Source: Alcanivorax sp. 24
GTDB taxonomy: Bacteria > Pseudomonadota > Gammaproteobacteria > Pseudomonadales > Alcanivoracaceae
Reading direction: 5' to 3'
DNA length: 64,000 bases
Assembly (NCBI RefSeq): GCF_004360225.1
Contig: NZ_SNUA01000002.1
Location: 248,001 to 312,000 of the forward strand
Shown here: positions 44,448 through 52,882 of the stretch, one piece after another
Numbering within the stretch: the stretch's first letter is position 1
Layout of the letters: every line of letters starts with the position of its first letter
The notes under the pieces: generated by a model
The model's database searches: none
What the model saw: only the letters and a program-made list of their open reading frames with translations
Told to the model about the DNA's origin: nothing
Made by a program: the position numbers and the translations under genes

Positions 44448-44490
44448 ATCTATACTGTTTGGTACCGGTTTGATTCACGCCAAGAGTGGT

Positions 44491-45021
44491 ATGGGGGAGA
44501 GCTTGAAGTCGGCTGACAGAGCGGTGGGTTACACCGACGGGAAGTTGAAGACCTATCTGAGCCATCGCACCGCTCTGGTGGACTATGTCGCCCGCATCAC
44601 CGGTTGCCGCGCGCGGGCTGAAGATCTGGTCCAGGATGTTTTTTTCCGTTTCGTGCCAGGAAACGAAGGGTCTCCCGCTTCGTCGGGGGTCGGCTACCTG
44701 TACCGTATTGCCCGTAATCTGGCGATTGATTTCGCGAGGCGGTCGGCGATGGAAACCCGCCATCAGAATGAACGGATGGTTGAGTGGCTCAGACCCCAGG
44801 AGATACCGGGGCCGGAGCAAATTGTACAGCAGCGGGCAAACCTGGAGAGAGTCGCGGATATTCTGGATGACCTTCCGGAAAAGGAACGTATTGCCGTCGA
44901 AATGCACAGGGTGGGTGGGTATACTTTCGCTGAAATCGCAGACAGGCTGGGTATTTCCGTTCCCACCGCGCACCGGATGGTGCGTAACGCCGTGATCAGG
45001 ATCGCGGCGGAAATGGAGTAG
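44491..45021 (+). CDS. FecI-type ECF sigma factor, module 3
   Basis: A 176-residue ECF sigma. Region 2 includes RAEDLVQDVFFRFVPG and YLYRIARNLAIDFARR; region 4 includes TFAEIADRLGISVPTAHRMV. ATG 44491 is chosen; TTG 44503 with GGGGGAG ahead is a good alternative. Starts further upstream would place the coding region on the Fur box. Its opening KLKTYLSHRTALVDY parallels the module 2 sigma. It should activate receptor 3. Confidence 0.9.
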   Translation: MGESLKSADRAVGYTDGKLKTYLSHRTALVDYVARITGCRARAEDLVQDVFFRFVPGNEGSPASSGVGYLYRIARNLAIDFARRSAMETRHQNERMVEWLRPQEIPGPEQIVQQRANLERVADILDDLPEKERIAVEMHRVGGYTFAEIADRLGISVPTAHRMVRNAVIRIAAEME

Positions 45022-45064
45022 ACGGGAGGCTGTTCTGCTTAAGTTCATCGAGTCCGGACCCAAC

Positions 45065-46069
45065 ATGCCGACTTTCCACCATCAGGACCCGGATCGGGAC
45101 CGCGAGCCGTCGTCCGTGCCGGATTCCCTTCTGTTGCAACAGGCGACGGACTGGATGCTGGCGCTTGAGGCGGCGCCGGATGATCGGCGTTTGCGCCGCG
45201 AAGTAAGCCGCTGGGTAGCGGGGAACCGTGAACACAAGGCAGCGTGGGATCGGGTCAGCCGGGCCTGGCAACTGATGGGCACGATGCCGGTCGACCGGGC
45301 CTCCTGGCCCGATGCTTCCGAACCCAAGCAAACCGGATGGCGGCGGCCTCCGGTCCGCTGGCTGGTGGGCACGGCGCTGGCGGCCTGTTTGATGATCGCC
45401 GTTCTCCCGGGCCTGGGCCTGCGTTGGCCGTTGTGGGTGGATCATGTTTCCGCGGTGGCGCAGTCCCATATCCTCACCCTGCCGGATGGCACCCGTGTTC
45501 AGCTCGGTGCCGACAGCGCTTTGAATGAGCACTTCGATGGCCGGGAACGCCGCGTGGAGTTGATGCGTGGTCAGGCTTTTTTTGACATCGCGCCGGATGC
45601 CTCGCGCCCTTTTATCGTTACCGTCCGGGGTATGGAGATCCGCGATATCGGTACGGCTTTCGATGTGTTGGCGGGAGAACGTCAAGCCGTTGTCACCGTG
45701 CAGGAAGGCGAAGTGGTGATCTCGTCGCGGGCGGTTGAGCGTCATGTGCTTCCCGGCGAGCAACTGGTTTTAAACCCGGACGGTGGTGAAGCCCGCCTGC
45801 ATCATCTTCCCATCGACCGTGTCGCCGGCTGGCGTGAGGGGAGGCTATTTGTGCAGGACCGCTCGGTGGCCGATTTGCTGGACACTCTGAGGCGGTATTA
45901 CAAGGGGTACATCCTTATCGCCGATGATGACCTCGGCGCTCGCCGGGTCACCGGAAGTTACGATCTGACCGATGTGGACGCCGCGCTGGCGGCGCTGGTT
46001 CGTCCCCATGATGGCCGGGTTATTCATGTCACCCCTTTTTTGCGGGTAGTCCTCGGCCCGTCCTCCTGA
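45065..46069 (+). CDS. FecR-type anti-sigma/transducer, module 3
   Basis: A 334-residue protein. The DUF4880 region (QQATDWMLALEAAPDDRRLR) precedes a membrane helix (WLVGTALAACLMIAVLPGLG). The FecR domain has TLPDGTRVQLGADSALNEHF and GTAFDVLAGERQAVVTVQEG, with a DUF4974 tail VADLLDTLRRYYKGYILIAD. It closely resembles the module 2 FecR over these blocks. It starts 43 bases after fecI and is followed by a 122-base gap before the receptor, which should hold the sigma-dependent promoter. Confidence 0.9.
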   Translation: MPTFHHQDPDRDREPSSVPDSLLLQQATDWMLALEAAPDDRRLRREVSRWVAGNREHKAAWDRVSRAWQLMGTMPVDRASWPDASEPKQTGWRRPPVRWLVGTALAACLMIAVLPGLGLRWPLWVDHVSAVAQSHILTLPDGTRVQLGADSALNEHFDGRERRVELMRGQAFFDIAPDASRPFIVTVRGMEIRDIGTAFDVLAGERQAVVTVQEGEVVISSRAVERHVLPGEQLVLNPDGGEARLHHLPIDRVAGWREGRLFVQDRSVADLLDTLRRYYKGYILIADDDLGARRVTGSYDLTDVDAALAALVRPHDGRVIHVTPFLRVVLGPSS

Positions 46070-46191
46070 ATTTTCTACGTTCCCAACGTCAACTCACGCG
46101 TCTCCGAAAAAAAATTGCCGCCTGATCGTTATATCCCCTGATACCCACGGAATGCACGGCATTTCGATTTAAATGGTGGAGAAGCGACATA

Positions 46192-48939
46192 ATGACAGGA
46201 CGGTGTTGGCGTGCCCGGCGTGGGGCGGTACCGCCCTTGCTCCGGTTTCTGATGATGATGTTGGCGGTGGCCTGGCCCTTGGCCGTGACGGCACAGCAGG
46301 AGAGTCGTGCTTTGATTGACTTCGACATTCCCGCCCAGCCTTTGCCCACGGCACTGGATTCTTTTTCTCGCCAGTCCGGACTACAGGTTTCCGCCGACGC
46401 CGGCCAGTTTGGCGGGCATTACTCCCGGGAGGTTCATGGCAGTCTGGCGATTCAGGAAGCGTTGAATCAGCTGCTTGGTGGCACCGGCTTGCTCTGGTAC
46501 ATCGCCGACGGCAAAACCGTGGTGGTGGAGGCGGGGCCAGCCGCCGGGGACGCCATGGTGCTGGACCCGATCAAGGTGCAGGGTCGCGCTTCGGCGGAAG
46601 ACAAACCCTACACCACGGCGGGTTCGGCCGCGTATATCAGCCGCAAGGAGATCGAGCGTTTCAGGGGGACGTCGGTGGGCGATATGTTCAAGGGCACCAC
46701 TGGTGTGCTGGTGGCGGAGAACCGCAACAGTGGCGGTCTGAATATCAACATTCGGGGTATGCAGGGGCAGGGCCGGGTGCCGGTGCTGGTGGATGGCGCC
46801 CGTCAGGAAACCACGGTTTACCGGGGCTACGCGGGGGTCACCAGCCGAAGCTACGTGGACCCGGACCTGATCGGCGGGGTGGAAATCGACAAAGGGCCGA
46901 CCATGACTGCCGGTGGTACCGGTGCCATCGGTGGATTGGTGAACATGCGCACCATAGACGCTGATGACATCGCCAAGCCCGGCAATAGCTATGGTCTGCG
47001 GTTGCGCGGCAGTTTGATCGGCAACAACAGCGGTTCGCCGGCGGATCTCGGCACCCAGGCGGGTTATAACGTGGGCGGGTTGGGCACGCCTGGCCATTAT
47101 CGTACCGACTGCCAGCCCGGCAGCACCCTGTGTGATGGCAACAACAGTCTGGACAATGCCTATCCCACAGCGAAGACCATGGGCAGGCCGGGCTCCGGTG
47201 ACTTCGAAGGCCACGCCGGCAGTCTGGCGATGACCTGGCGTCTGGCTGGTGCCGATCTGGTGGCCGCCTACGCCCAGCGCAGACAGGGAAACTACTATGC
47301 TGGTGAGCACGGTCCCACGCCCACGCTGGATCTCTCGGAACGCTATGACCGTGGTTTCTACACCGAGATCCGTCCCCGGGTGGACGGCGCCTCCCGCATT
47401 CGTGGCGGCGAGGAAGTGGTCAATACCCATTTTGAAAGTGAATCCACGCTGCTGAAGACCCGTCTTTATCCCAGTGACGACCATATCCTGGAATTCAGCT
47501 GGTTACGCTACGACAGCGAGTATGGTGAGTTAATGCCCTCGGAATTACTCTGGCTGGGCCGCATCAAACAGACCGAAGCCTCCGAGGTCACCGCCAACAC
47601 CTATACCGGGCGCTACCAATGGCAGCCGTTGAGCAGTGACTGGCTGGACCTGGATCTTCACCTCTGGCACACCGATACCGAGAGCCGCAACAACAGTTAT
47701 TCCGAGGAAATGCTGGAACTGCTCGGCGGCGGCCGGCCCGGCACCGAGATTTATCGCCGCTGGGGCGGAGATCTGACCAACACCACTTCGCTGCCGCGCT
47801 TCGGTGATCTGCAAGTGCGTTATGGTGTCGCATGGCAGCGGGAAGAGGTTAAACCGAAAGATGAGAATGCCGGTGAAGCCTTCGCCATGCGTGACGGCGA
47901 GCGACAGGAAACCAGCGCTTTCCTGGCCATGAAATGGACCTTCGTGCCGACCCTGACCCTGGATGCCGGTATCCGCCATACCCGTTACAGCAGTGACGAT
48001 AACAGGCCGGTGGAAGTGAACGATCCGGACAGTCCTCATTGCGTGGATGGTAATGGTGACGGTGCTTGTGACTCGCTCTTCAATGACTTCAGCGGTTCCG
48101 GCTCCGCGCCCATGGTCAGTTTGCTGTGGGAGCCGCTGTCCGGTTTGCAGTTTTACGGCAAGTACGCCGAGGCCTTGCGCATGCCGAGTCTGTTCGAAAC
48201 CACCGCCGGCTTTTCCGTGGCGGCGGTGCCTGGTCAGCGCATCAAACCGGAGCGCGCCAAGAACCGGGAAGTCGGCATGAACATTCTGAAGGATGATCTG
48301 TTCACCGCTGGAGATGCCCTGCGCTTCAAACTGGCGTACTTCGAAAACCGCACCGAGGATTATCTCACTCGCACCATTCCCAACACCTGGGACGACACCA
48401 GCATCGGCTCCAACGGTCTGCTGTTCCGCATGCAGAATCTGGAAAGCGTGGAATTTCACGGCCTGGAGTTATCACTGGAATACGATCTGGGCTGGGCCTA
48501 CGCGGAACTGGGTGGCACCCGCTACAACAATATCGAGCTGTGCCATGAAGGTAGTTACCGTCGCCAACGCTGTACCGACTACGGCGTGGCCAATAGCTAC
48601 ATCAACAACATGATTCCGCCCAACTGGCAGGCCAACGCCACGCTGGGGTTCCGTTTGCTTAACCGCACTCTGGAAGTCGGCGCGCGCAATACCTGGATGG
48701 GAGCCCGTAACCGGGTGCCGGAATACAACGACCAGACCCAGGGACGTTTCGCCACACCTATCCCCTGGCACCAGTACTCCATTCTTGATGCTTTCCTGAC
48801 CTGGAGCCCCAACGACACTTTCTCGCTGGACTTCAATGTGGATAACGTCACCGACCAGTACTACCTGGATGCCCTCAGCCTGGGCATGGTGCCGGCACCG
48901 GGGCGCACCGCCCGCCTTGGGTTCACCTTGCAGTACTGA
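46192..48939 (+). CDS. TonB-dependent receptor with STN domain, module 3 (hemophilin-linked)
   Basis: A 915-residue receptor. The signal peptide is LRFLMMMLAVAWPLAVTAQQ and the STN domain (about 42-115) has FDIPAQPLPTALDSFSRQSG. The plug has LDPIKVQGRASAED and SGGLNINIRGMQGQGRVPV; the barrel ends ARLGFTLQY with terminal Tyr. Cys pairs match the other receptors: TDCQPGSTLC, CVDGNGDGACD (48040-48072) and CHEGSYRRQRC. It heads a run of receptor, PKD lipoprotein, hemophilin-like protein and Slam. It is probably the HphR-type receptor for that hemophilin. Confidence 0.93.
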   Translation: MTGRCWRARRGAVPPLLRFLMMMLAVAWPLAVTAQQESRALIDFDIPAQPLPTALDSFSRQSGLQVSADAGQFGGHYSREVHGSLAIQEALNQLLGGTGLLWYIADGKTVVVEAGPAAGDAMVLDPIKVQGRASAEDKPYTTAGSAAYISRKEIERFRGTSVGDMFKGTTGVLVAENRNSGGLNINIRGMQGQGRVPVLVDGARQETTVYRGYAGVTSRSYVDPDLIGGVEIDKGPTMTAGGTGAIGGLVNMRTIDADDIAKPGNSYGLRLRGSLIGNNSGSPADLGTQAGYNVGGLGTPGHYRTDCQPGSTLCDGNNSLDNAYPTAKTMGRPGSGDFEGHAGSLAMTWRLAGADLVAAYAQRRQGNYYAGEHGPTPTLDLSERYDRGFYTEIRPRVDGASRIRGGEEVVNTHFESESTLLKTRLYPSDDHILEFSWLRYDSEYGELMPSELLWLGRIKQTEASEVTANTYTGRYQWQPLSSDWLDLDLHLWHTDTESRNNSYSEEMLELLGGGRPGTEIYRRWGGDLTNTTSLPRFGDLQVRYGVAWQREEVKPKDENAGEAFAMRDGERQETSAFLAMKWTFVPTLTLDAGIRHTRYSSDDNRPVEVNDPDSPHCVDGNGDGACDSLFNDFSGSGSAPMVSLLWEPLSGLQFYGKYAEALRMPSLFETTAGFSVAAVPGQRIKPERAKNREVGMNILKDDLFTAGDALRFKLAYFENRTEDYLTRTIPNTWDDTSIGSNGLLFRMQNLESVEFHGLELSLEYDLGWAYAELGGTRYNNIELCHEGSYRRQRCTDYGVANSYINNMIPPNWQANATLGFRLLNRTLEVGARNTWMGARNRVPEYNDQTQGRFATPIPWHQYSILDAFLTWSPNDTFSLDFNVDNVTDQYYLDALSLGMVPAPGRTARLGFTLQY

Positions 48940-49000
48940 ACAAGACGGCGCGCAGATGCAGGTTCCCACATCGCCTGGAGACGGTGCTGTGCCACAGTTC

Positions 49001-49102
49001 GCTGACACGCAACACGCTAACACGCCAATCGCGGCTAAAACGAAGGGCCGCCCGGCCGCTTCCCATGGAAGGGGTTAGCGTGCCGGCGTGTTGCGTGTCA
49101 GC
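49001..49102. mobile_element. MITE-like element with 16-bp terminal inverted repeats
   Basis: GCTGACACGCAACACG (49001-49016) and CGTGTTGCGTGTCAGC (49087-49102) are perfect inverted ends of a 102-base non-coding unit. Imperfect pairing continues inward (GCTAACACGCC with GGTTAGCGTGCC). It lies between receptor 3 and its lipoprotein, in a 281-base gap with no gene. Similar outer arms occur at 4300-4430. It looks like a non-autonomous mobile element or REPIN relative. Confidence 0.6.
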
Positions 49103-49163
49103 GTGCAAGCGAATGCTGGGACACGGCCGTGAAATTTTTCCGGCGCTGAATCGTTGTACCAAT

Positions 49164-49176
49164 GAGAATGAGAATC
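49164..49176. promoter_or_regulatory. Partial Fur-like site before lipoprotein of module 3
   Basis: GAGAATGAGAATC matches 11 of the first 13 positions of the Fur consensus, but the right third is absent. It lies 45 bases before the lipoprotein start. It would give that gene its own iron-sensitive promoter after the inserted element. Confidence 0.4.
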
Positions 49177-49220
49177 GCCCTGTTCACGGGCGGGCTGCCT
49201 TATTGCTGGAGACCTTGCCA

Positions 49221-51782
49221 ATGGCTGTGCTGATCAGACCGATATCCCTGTTTTGTATGTTATTACTGCTTGCCGCCTGTGGGGGAGGAGGCGGTGGTGG
49301 TGGCGGCGTCGCGCGCCCGGAGGCGAATGTCAGCGCCGATGTCACCGAAGTGAACGTGGGTGAAGACACGGTTCAGTTGGACGGCAGCGCCAGCAGCTCG
49401 CCCAGCGGCGATATCACCACCTGGCAATGGCGTTTCCTGAGTGTCCCGGAGGGCAGCGAAGCGGCTCTGGACGGCGCCGACACCGATCGGGCCAGCTTCA
49501 CTCCGGATCTACCCGGCACCTACGTGGTGCAACTGGTGGTCAACGATGGTACCGCTGACAGTGCCGACACCGCGTCCAGCCGGGTCACCATCACTGCCCT
49601 CAACCCCAACCCGCTGGCGGTGGTGACGGAAGAAATCAATTGGATCCTGGGCACGGTGCAACTGGACGGCTCCCGCAGCCTGCCGCCGGACGGTGGCGAT
49701 GCCAACCTGCTGGTCTATGACTGGACGCTGACGCAAAAACCCGAGGGCAGCAGCGCCGAACTGGATAGCGGCAATCTGGCTTACCCGCGCTTCACCGCCG
49801 ATGAGGTGGGCCGCTACCAGGCGCAACTGGTGGTGCGCTACGGCGACAAGGCCAGCCAGCCGGCCACGGTGGGCATCAATATCGTCGAGGAAAAAGCCCC
49901 GCCGGTGGCGGCCATCGCGCCGCTGGACGAGACCGTTCCGCGCGGCGAGATCGCCACCGTGGATGGCTCCCCCAGCGAGGATCCCAATGGCGGCGAGCTG
50001 CAGTACCGCTGGCGGTTTACCAGTCTTCCGCTCGGCGCCAGCGGCGAGTTTCTCAATGGCAGCGACAAGCAGGCGCAGGCCCGCTTCGTGGTGGATTCGG
50101 CCGCCAGGGCCTACTACCGTCTTGAACTGTGTGTGTATAACGGTATTTCACGAACTTGTACCCGCCCGTTTCAGGTGAACGTGGCGGCGCCGGAAGACGA
50201 ACCGAACACGCCGCCGGTCGCGGTGATCGCCCCGTCCTACAATGCGACCTGGGAGGCGGAGCGGGGAGCCGCGGTCAATACCAGTGGCGGCAGTTCCTAT
50301 GACCTCGATGGCGATGCCTTGACCTACCAATGGGAGCTGGTGTCGGCGCCTGGCGGCTTTGATGCGGAAGCGAACAGCAGTCTGGACAGCTGTACCAACA
50401 GTACCTGCTGGCCCGGCTTTACGCCCACCGTGGATGGTGACTACGTCGTTCGTCTCACTGTCTCCGATGCTGAATCCAGCCATTCCGTGACCGAAACCTT
50501 CACCGCCATACTGGGGGCCAATCGTCCCCCCTCCGCCTCCGTCGCTATTGCGGGCGCTGCCACGGTGCTGGTGGGCGTGACGGCCACGTTCGACGGCGAA
50601 GGCAGTACTGACCCAGACGATAACCGGCTCGATTACCAGTGGACGCTGTTGGATCGCCCCGATAACAGCGAAGCGGTTTTGCAGGGCGCGAACACCGCTT
50701 TTTCGATGCTCACGCCGGATCAGGCCGGTCCCTACCGGGTGCAATTGGTGGTTACCGATGAGCACGGCTGGTCTTCACTGGCGACCGAGGTCGTGCTGAT
50801 GGCGAAGTCTTCCAATAACGCCCCATTGACACGGATTTCCAAAGTCGCGAGCACCGGGGCTGGTGAGGCTAATGTCGTTACTCAGCCACATTATGATGCG
50901 GAGCAGCCTTTCGCTATCGTTAACCAGCGACGAAAAAGTTCAGATGAAAACCTCGTATGGGGGAGAACCTTTGCCCGAGATGATGTCTTTATACTCAGTG
51001 CTGACAGTTACGATCCGGATGGCGACCCTTTAAGTCACCTATGGTCCCTGGTCGATGGGCCCAGCGGGAATCGCTGGGAATTCAGCGCTGGTTATTCAAC
51101 GGCTGATAGCTGTGTCGAGCCGTGGAATGCCGTTGGTGGAGAGGACCTTCAGGAATATCTTGACCACTTGGCGGCTCTCACCGAGTGGCCCTGCTCGAAT
51201 CTGCACTTGGCGCCCACTGAGCCAGGCACCTATGTGTTCCAGTATCAGGTCTATGACGGCAGTGAATTCGCCGGCCCCTTCACCACCACCGTGCACGCTG
51301 TGCTTAAAGAAGAGTACCCCAGCTTGTTGCTGGAAATTCCGATGACGTACTACTGGGAAGGGGAGCCCCGTGAAGGAGCGCTTCAGGCCACCTTCCCTTG
51401 GGTAAATACACGGGCAACTGGATGGAACTGGGATTTACGATCATGGAATGAGGGTGTCGTGGAACTGGAAAAGGATGGAACTTATCGCCTTACCGCCTAC
51501 GGTGGAGATTACACCTTGATCGACGTGACAACCCACTCGGACAACCCGAGCTACCAGCCTGTCTTCTACGACGTTACCCACGATCAGCCAGTGACCGAGG
51601 GCTATGTGATTCGTGAGGGTGAGTCCATTGATATTCACTATCAACTGGAGATTTCCGGGGAAGCGGAACCAACGGATCAAGACGAACGGGACGCCCTGGC
51701 CGCCCGGCTGAGGGAAGCCAATATCCGTGGATCCTTCCGCGTACAGGAAAAGGAGGGCTGGATCATTTCCCTTGGTGGTTAG
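49221..51782 (+). CDS. PKD-repeat poly-glycine lipoprotein, module 3
   Basis: An 853-residue lipoprotein. ATG 49221 gives MAVLIRPISLFCMLLLLAAC with the lipidated cysteine at residue 20, then nine glycines. The open frame extends upstream but through the mobile-element-like repeat and without a signal. Six PKD-like repeats follow (for example LDGSASSSPSGDITTWQW, DLPGTYVVQLVVNDG). The C-terminal domain has EEYPSLLLEIP, YRLTAYGGDYTLIDV and EGYVIREGESIDI. In this position it separates the receptor from the hemophilin-like gene. Function is unproven. Confidence 0.87.
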   Translation: MAVLIRPISLFCMLLLLAACGGGGGGGGGVARPEANVSADVTEVNVGEDTVQLDGSASSSPSGDITTWQWRFLSVPEGSEAALDGADTDRASFTPDLPGTYVVQLVVNDGTADSADTASSRVTITALNPNPLAVVTEEINWILGTVQLDGSRSLPPDGGDANLLVYDWTLTQKPEGSSAELDSGNLAYPRFTADEVGRYQAQLVVRYGDKASQPATVGINIVEEKAPPVAAIAPLDETVPRGEIATVDGSPSEDPNGGELQYRWRFTSLPLGASGEFLNGSDKQAQARFVVDSAARAYYRLELCVYNGISRTCTRPFQVNVAAPEDEPNTPPVAVIAPSYNATWEAERGAAVNTSGGSSYDLDGDALTYQWELVSAPGGFDAEANSSLDSCTNSTCWPGFTPTVDGDYVVRLTVSDAESSHSVTETFTAILGANRPPSASVAIAGAATVLVGVTATFDGEGSTDPDDNRLDYQWTLLDRPDNSEAVLQGANTAFSMLTPDQAGPYRVQLVVTDEHGWSSLATEVVLMAKSSNNAPLTRISKVASTGAGEANVVTQPHYDAEQPFAIVNQRRKSSDENLVWGRTFARDDVFILSADSYDPDGDPLSHLWSLVDGPSGNRWEFSAGYSTADSCVEPWNAVGGEDLQEYLDHLAALTEWPCSNLHLAPTEPGTYVFQYQVYDGSEFAGPFTTTVHAVLKEEYPSLLLEIPMTYYWEGEPREGALQATFPWVNTRATGWNWDLRSWNEGVVELEKDGTYRLTAYGGDYTLIDVTTHSDNPSYQPVFYDVTHDQPVTEGYVIREGESIDIHYQLEISGEAEPTDQDERDALAARLREANIRGSFRVQEKEGWIISLGG

Positions 51783-51799
51783 ATTTCCTCTTTCCGCCG

Positions 51800-51831
51800 A
51801 ACGCCGGGCCTATGGTCCGGCGTTTTGGTTT
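51800..51831 (+). terminator. Intrinsic terminator after module 3 lipoprotein
   Basis: AACGCCGGGCC-TAT-GGTCCGGCGTT forms an 11-bp stem with one G-T pair, followed by TTGGTTT. It begins 17 bases after the lipoprotein stop and isolates the hemophilin-like gene. Confidence 0.8.
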
Positions 51832-51920
51832 GTGCGGAGACGAAAGCCAGGAATTTTCGCCTTTATCTCCAAAAAAAGGAAAACGGTGAAAATTTTTGTC
51901 GCCGCTCTCGTTTCTTATAT

Positions 51921-51939
51921 GAGAACGCAAATCATTTGT
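51921..51939. promoter_or_regulatory. Fur-like site before hemophilin 1
   Basis: GAGAACGCAAATCATTTGT matches about 12 of 19 Fur positions. It lies 110 bases upstream of the hemophilin-like start and downstream of the terminator at 51800, where a separate promoter is needed. Confidence 0.45.
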
Positions 51940-52049
51940 GTTCTTGCCGGATGAACCCCGGCGGCCGGAGATGGGCTACGGAAGGAGCAGGGATGATCCC
52001 AACCTTCGGCCACTTCCCAGAACGTTTCATTGATCAAGGAGTTTGAGTG

Positions 52050-52856
52050 ATGAAGGTAACAACCAAGAAGACAGCTTTCGGTGCCCTGGTGCTCTCCCTG
52101 TCGCTGTCCTGTGTGGCACAGGCCGCGCCTTTTGCTGGCGATGTCAGTGATGGGACGTATATCGCAATTGGTCAATCCGGAGGGCCCTGGGGGCCACATC
52201 AACCGAATCTTTCTGGTATTGGTATCGATGCTGGTGGAATGACCAAGAGTCAGATCGTTGACATTCGATTCCTGGCTAGTTTGGACTCGACGGGGCAGGC
52301 TCTTCATTATGGTGAAGTGGCCAGGCAACTGGATATGAGAGGAACCGGCCCTGATCCGGATCATACAGGTCTGGGCTATTTCACTTTCGTGGGGGTGGGC
52401 GATATCAGCGATGATGTCTGGTTTGGAGAGTGGTCTTGGAGTGGGCCCTCAGGCTTTAGTGATCGGGCGGTATTCTATGTGGGTGATAAGGACGGTGTGT
52501 CCATGCCTAGTTCAGGAACCGCGGTTTATAGTGTCAATGGCTTGAACCAGTTTGCTGCATCTGGCGATGAGTTGTATGGCTCTTTGAATGCTGATTTCGG
52601 CAACGGCAGCCTTTCAGGGGGCTTCCAGAATGGTGCTCTAGGGATCAGTGTCGACGCCAGTATTGCCGGTTCCTCATTCACCGGCACGGCCGAAGCCTAT
52701 AACCCAGCCACTTCCGCCACCCTCGATGCCAACGGCGTAAGCAAAGGCGAGTTCTACGGCGCCGACGCGGCCTTCCTGGCCGGCATGGCCACCTTTGTCA
52801 ATAACAGCCAGTACGACACCTCCTTCGGCGGTGAACGCGGCGCGATCACGCCCTGA
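52050..52856 (+). CDS. Secreted hemophilin-like protein (TbpB-type barrel), Slam client 1
   Basis: A 268-residue exported protein. The signal peptide ends CVAQAAP (signal peptidase I type, no lipobox). The N-terminal half is rich in Gly and Asp, with possible heme ligands in GPWGPHQPN and DPDHTGLG. FYVGDKDGVSMPSSGTAVYS follows. The C-terminal TbpB-like 8-strand barrel runs through LYGSLNADFGNGSLSGGF to GEFYGADAAFLAGMA. This layout is that of Acinetobacter HphA and Haemophilus hemophilin. ATG 52050 follows AAGGAG. The adjacent Slam should export it. Heme binding is predicted, not shown. Confidence 0.85.
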   Translation: MKVTTKKTAFGALVLSLSLSCVAQAAPFAGDVSDGTYIAIGQSGGPWGPHQPNLSGIGIDAGGMTKSQIVDIRFLASLDSTGQALHYGEVARQLDMRGTGPDPDHTGLGYFTFVGVGDISDDVWFGEWSWSGPSGFSDRAVFYVGDKDGVSMPSSGTAVYSVNGLNQFAASGDELYGSLNADFGNGSLSGGFQNGALGISVDASIAGSSFTGTAEAYNPATSATLDANGVSKGEFYGADAAFLAGMATFVNNSQYDTSFGGERGAITP

Positions 52857-52882
52857 TCCGTGGTGTTCCGACGCTTGAAGTT

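Noticed and set aside
48984-49220. 79-codon N-terminal extension of the module 3 lipoprotein
   Set aside because: It lies in the inverted-repeat element, lacks a signal peptide and would bury the lipobox. ATG 49221 puts the lipid cysteine at residue 20 as in the paralogues.
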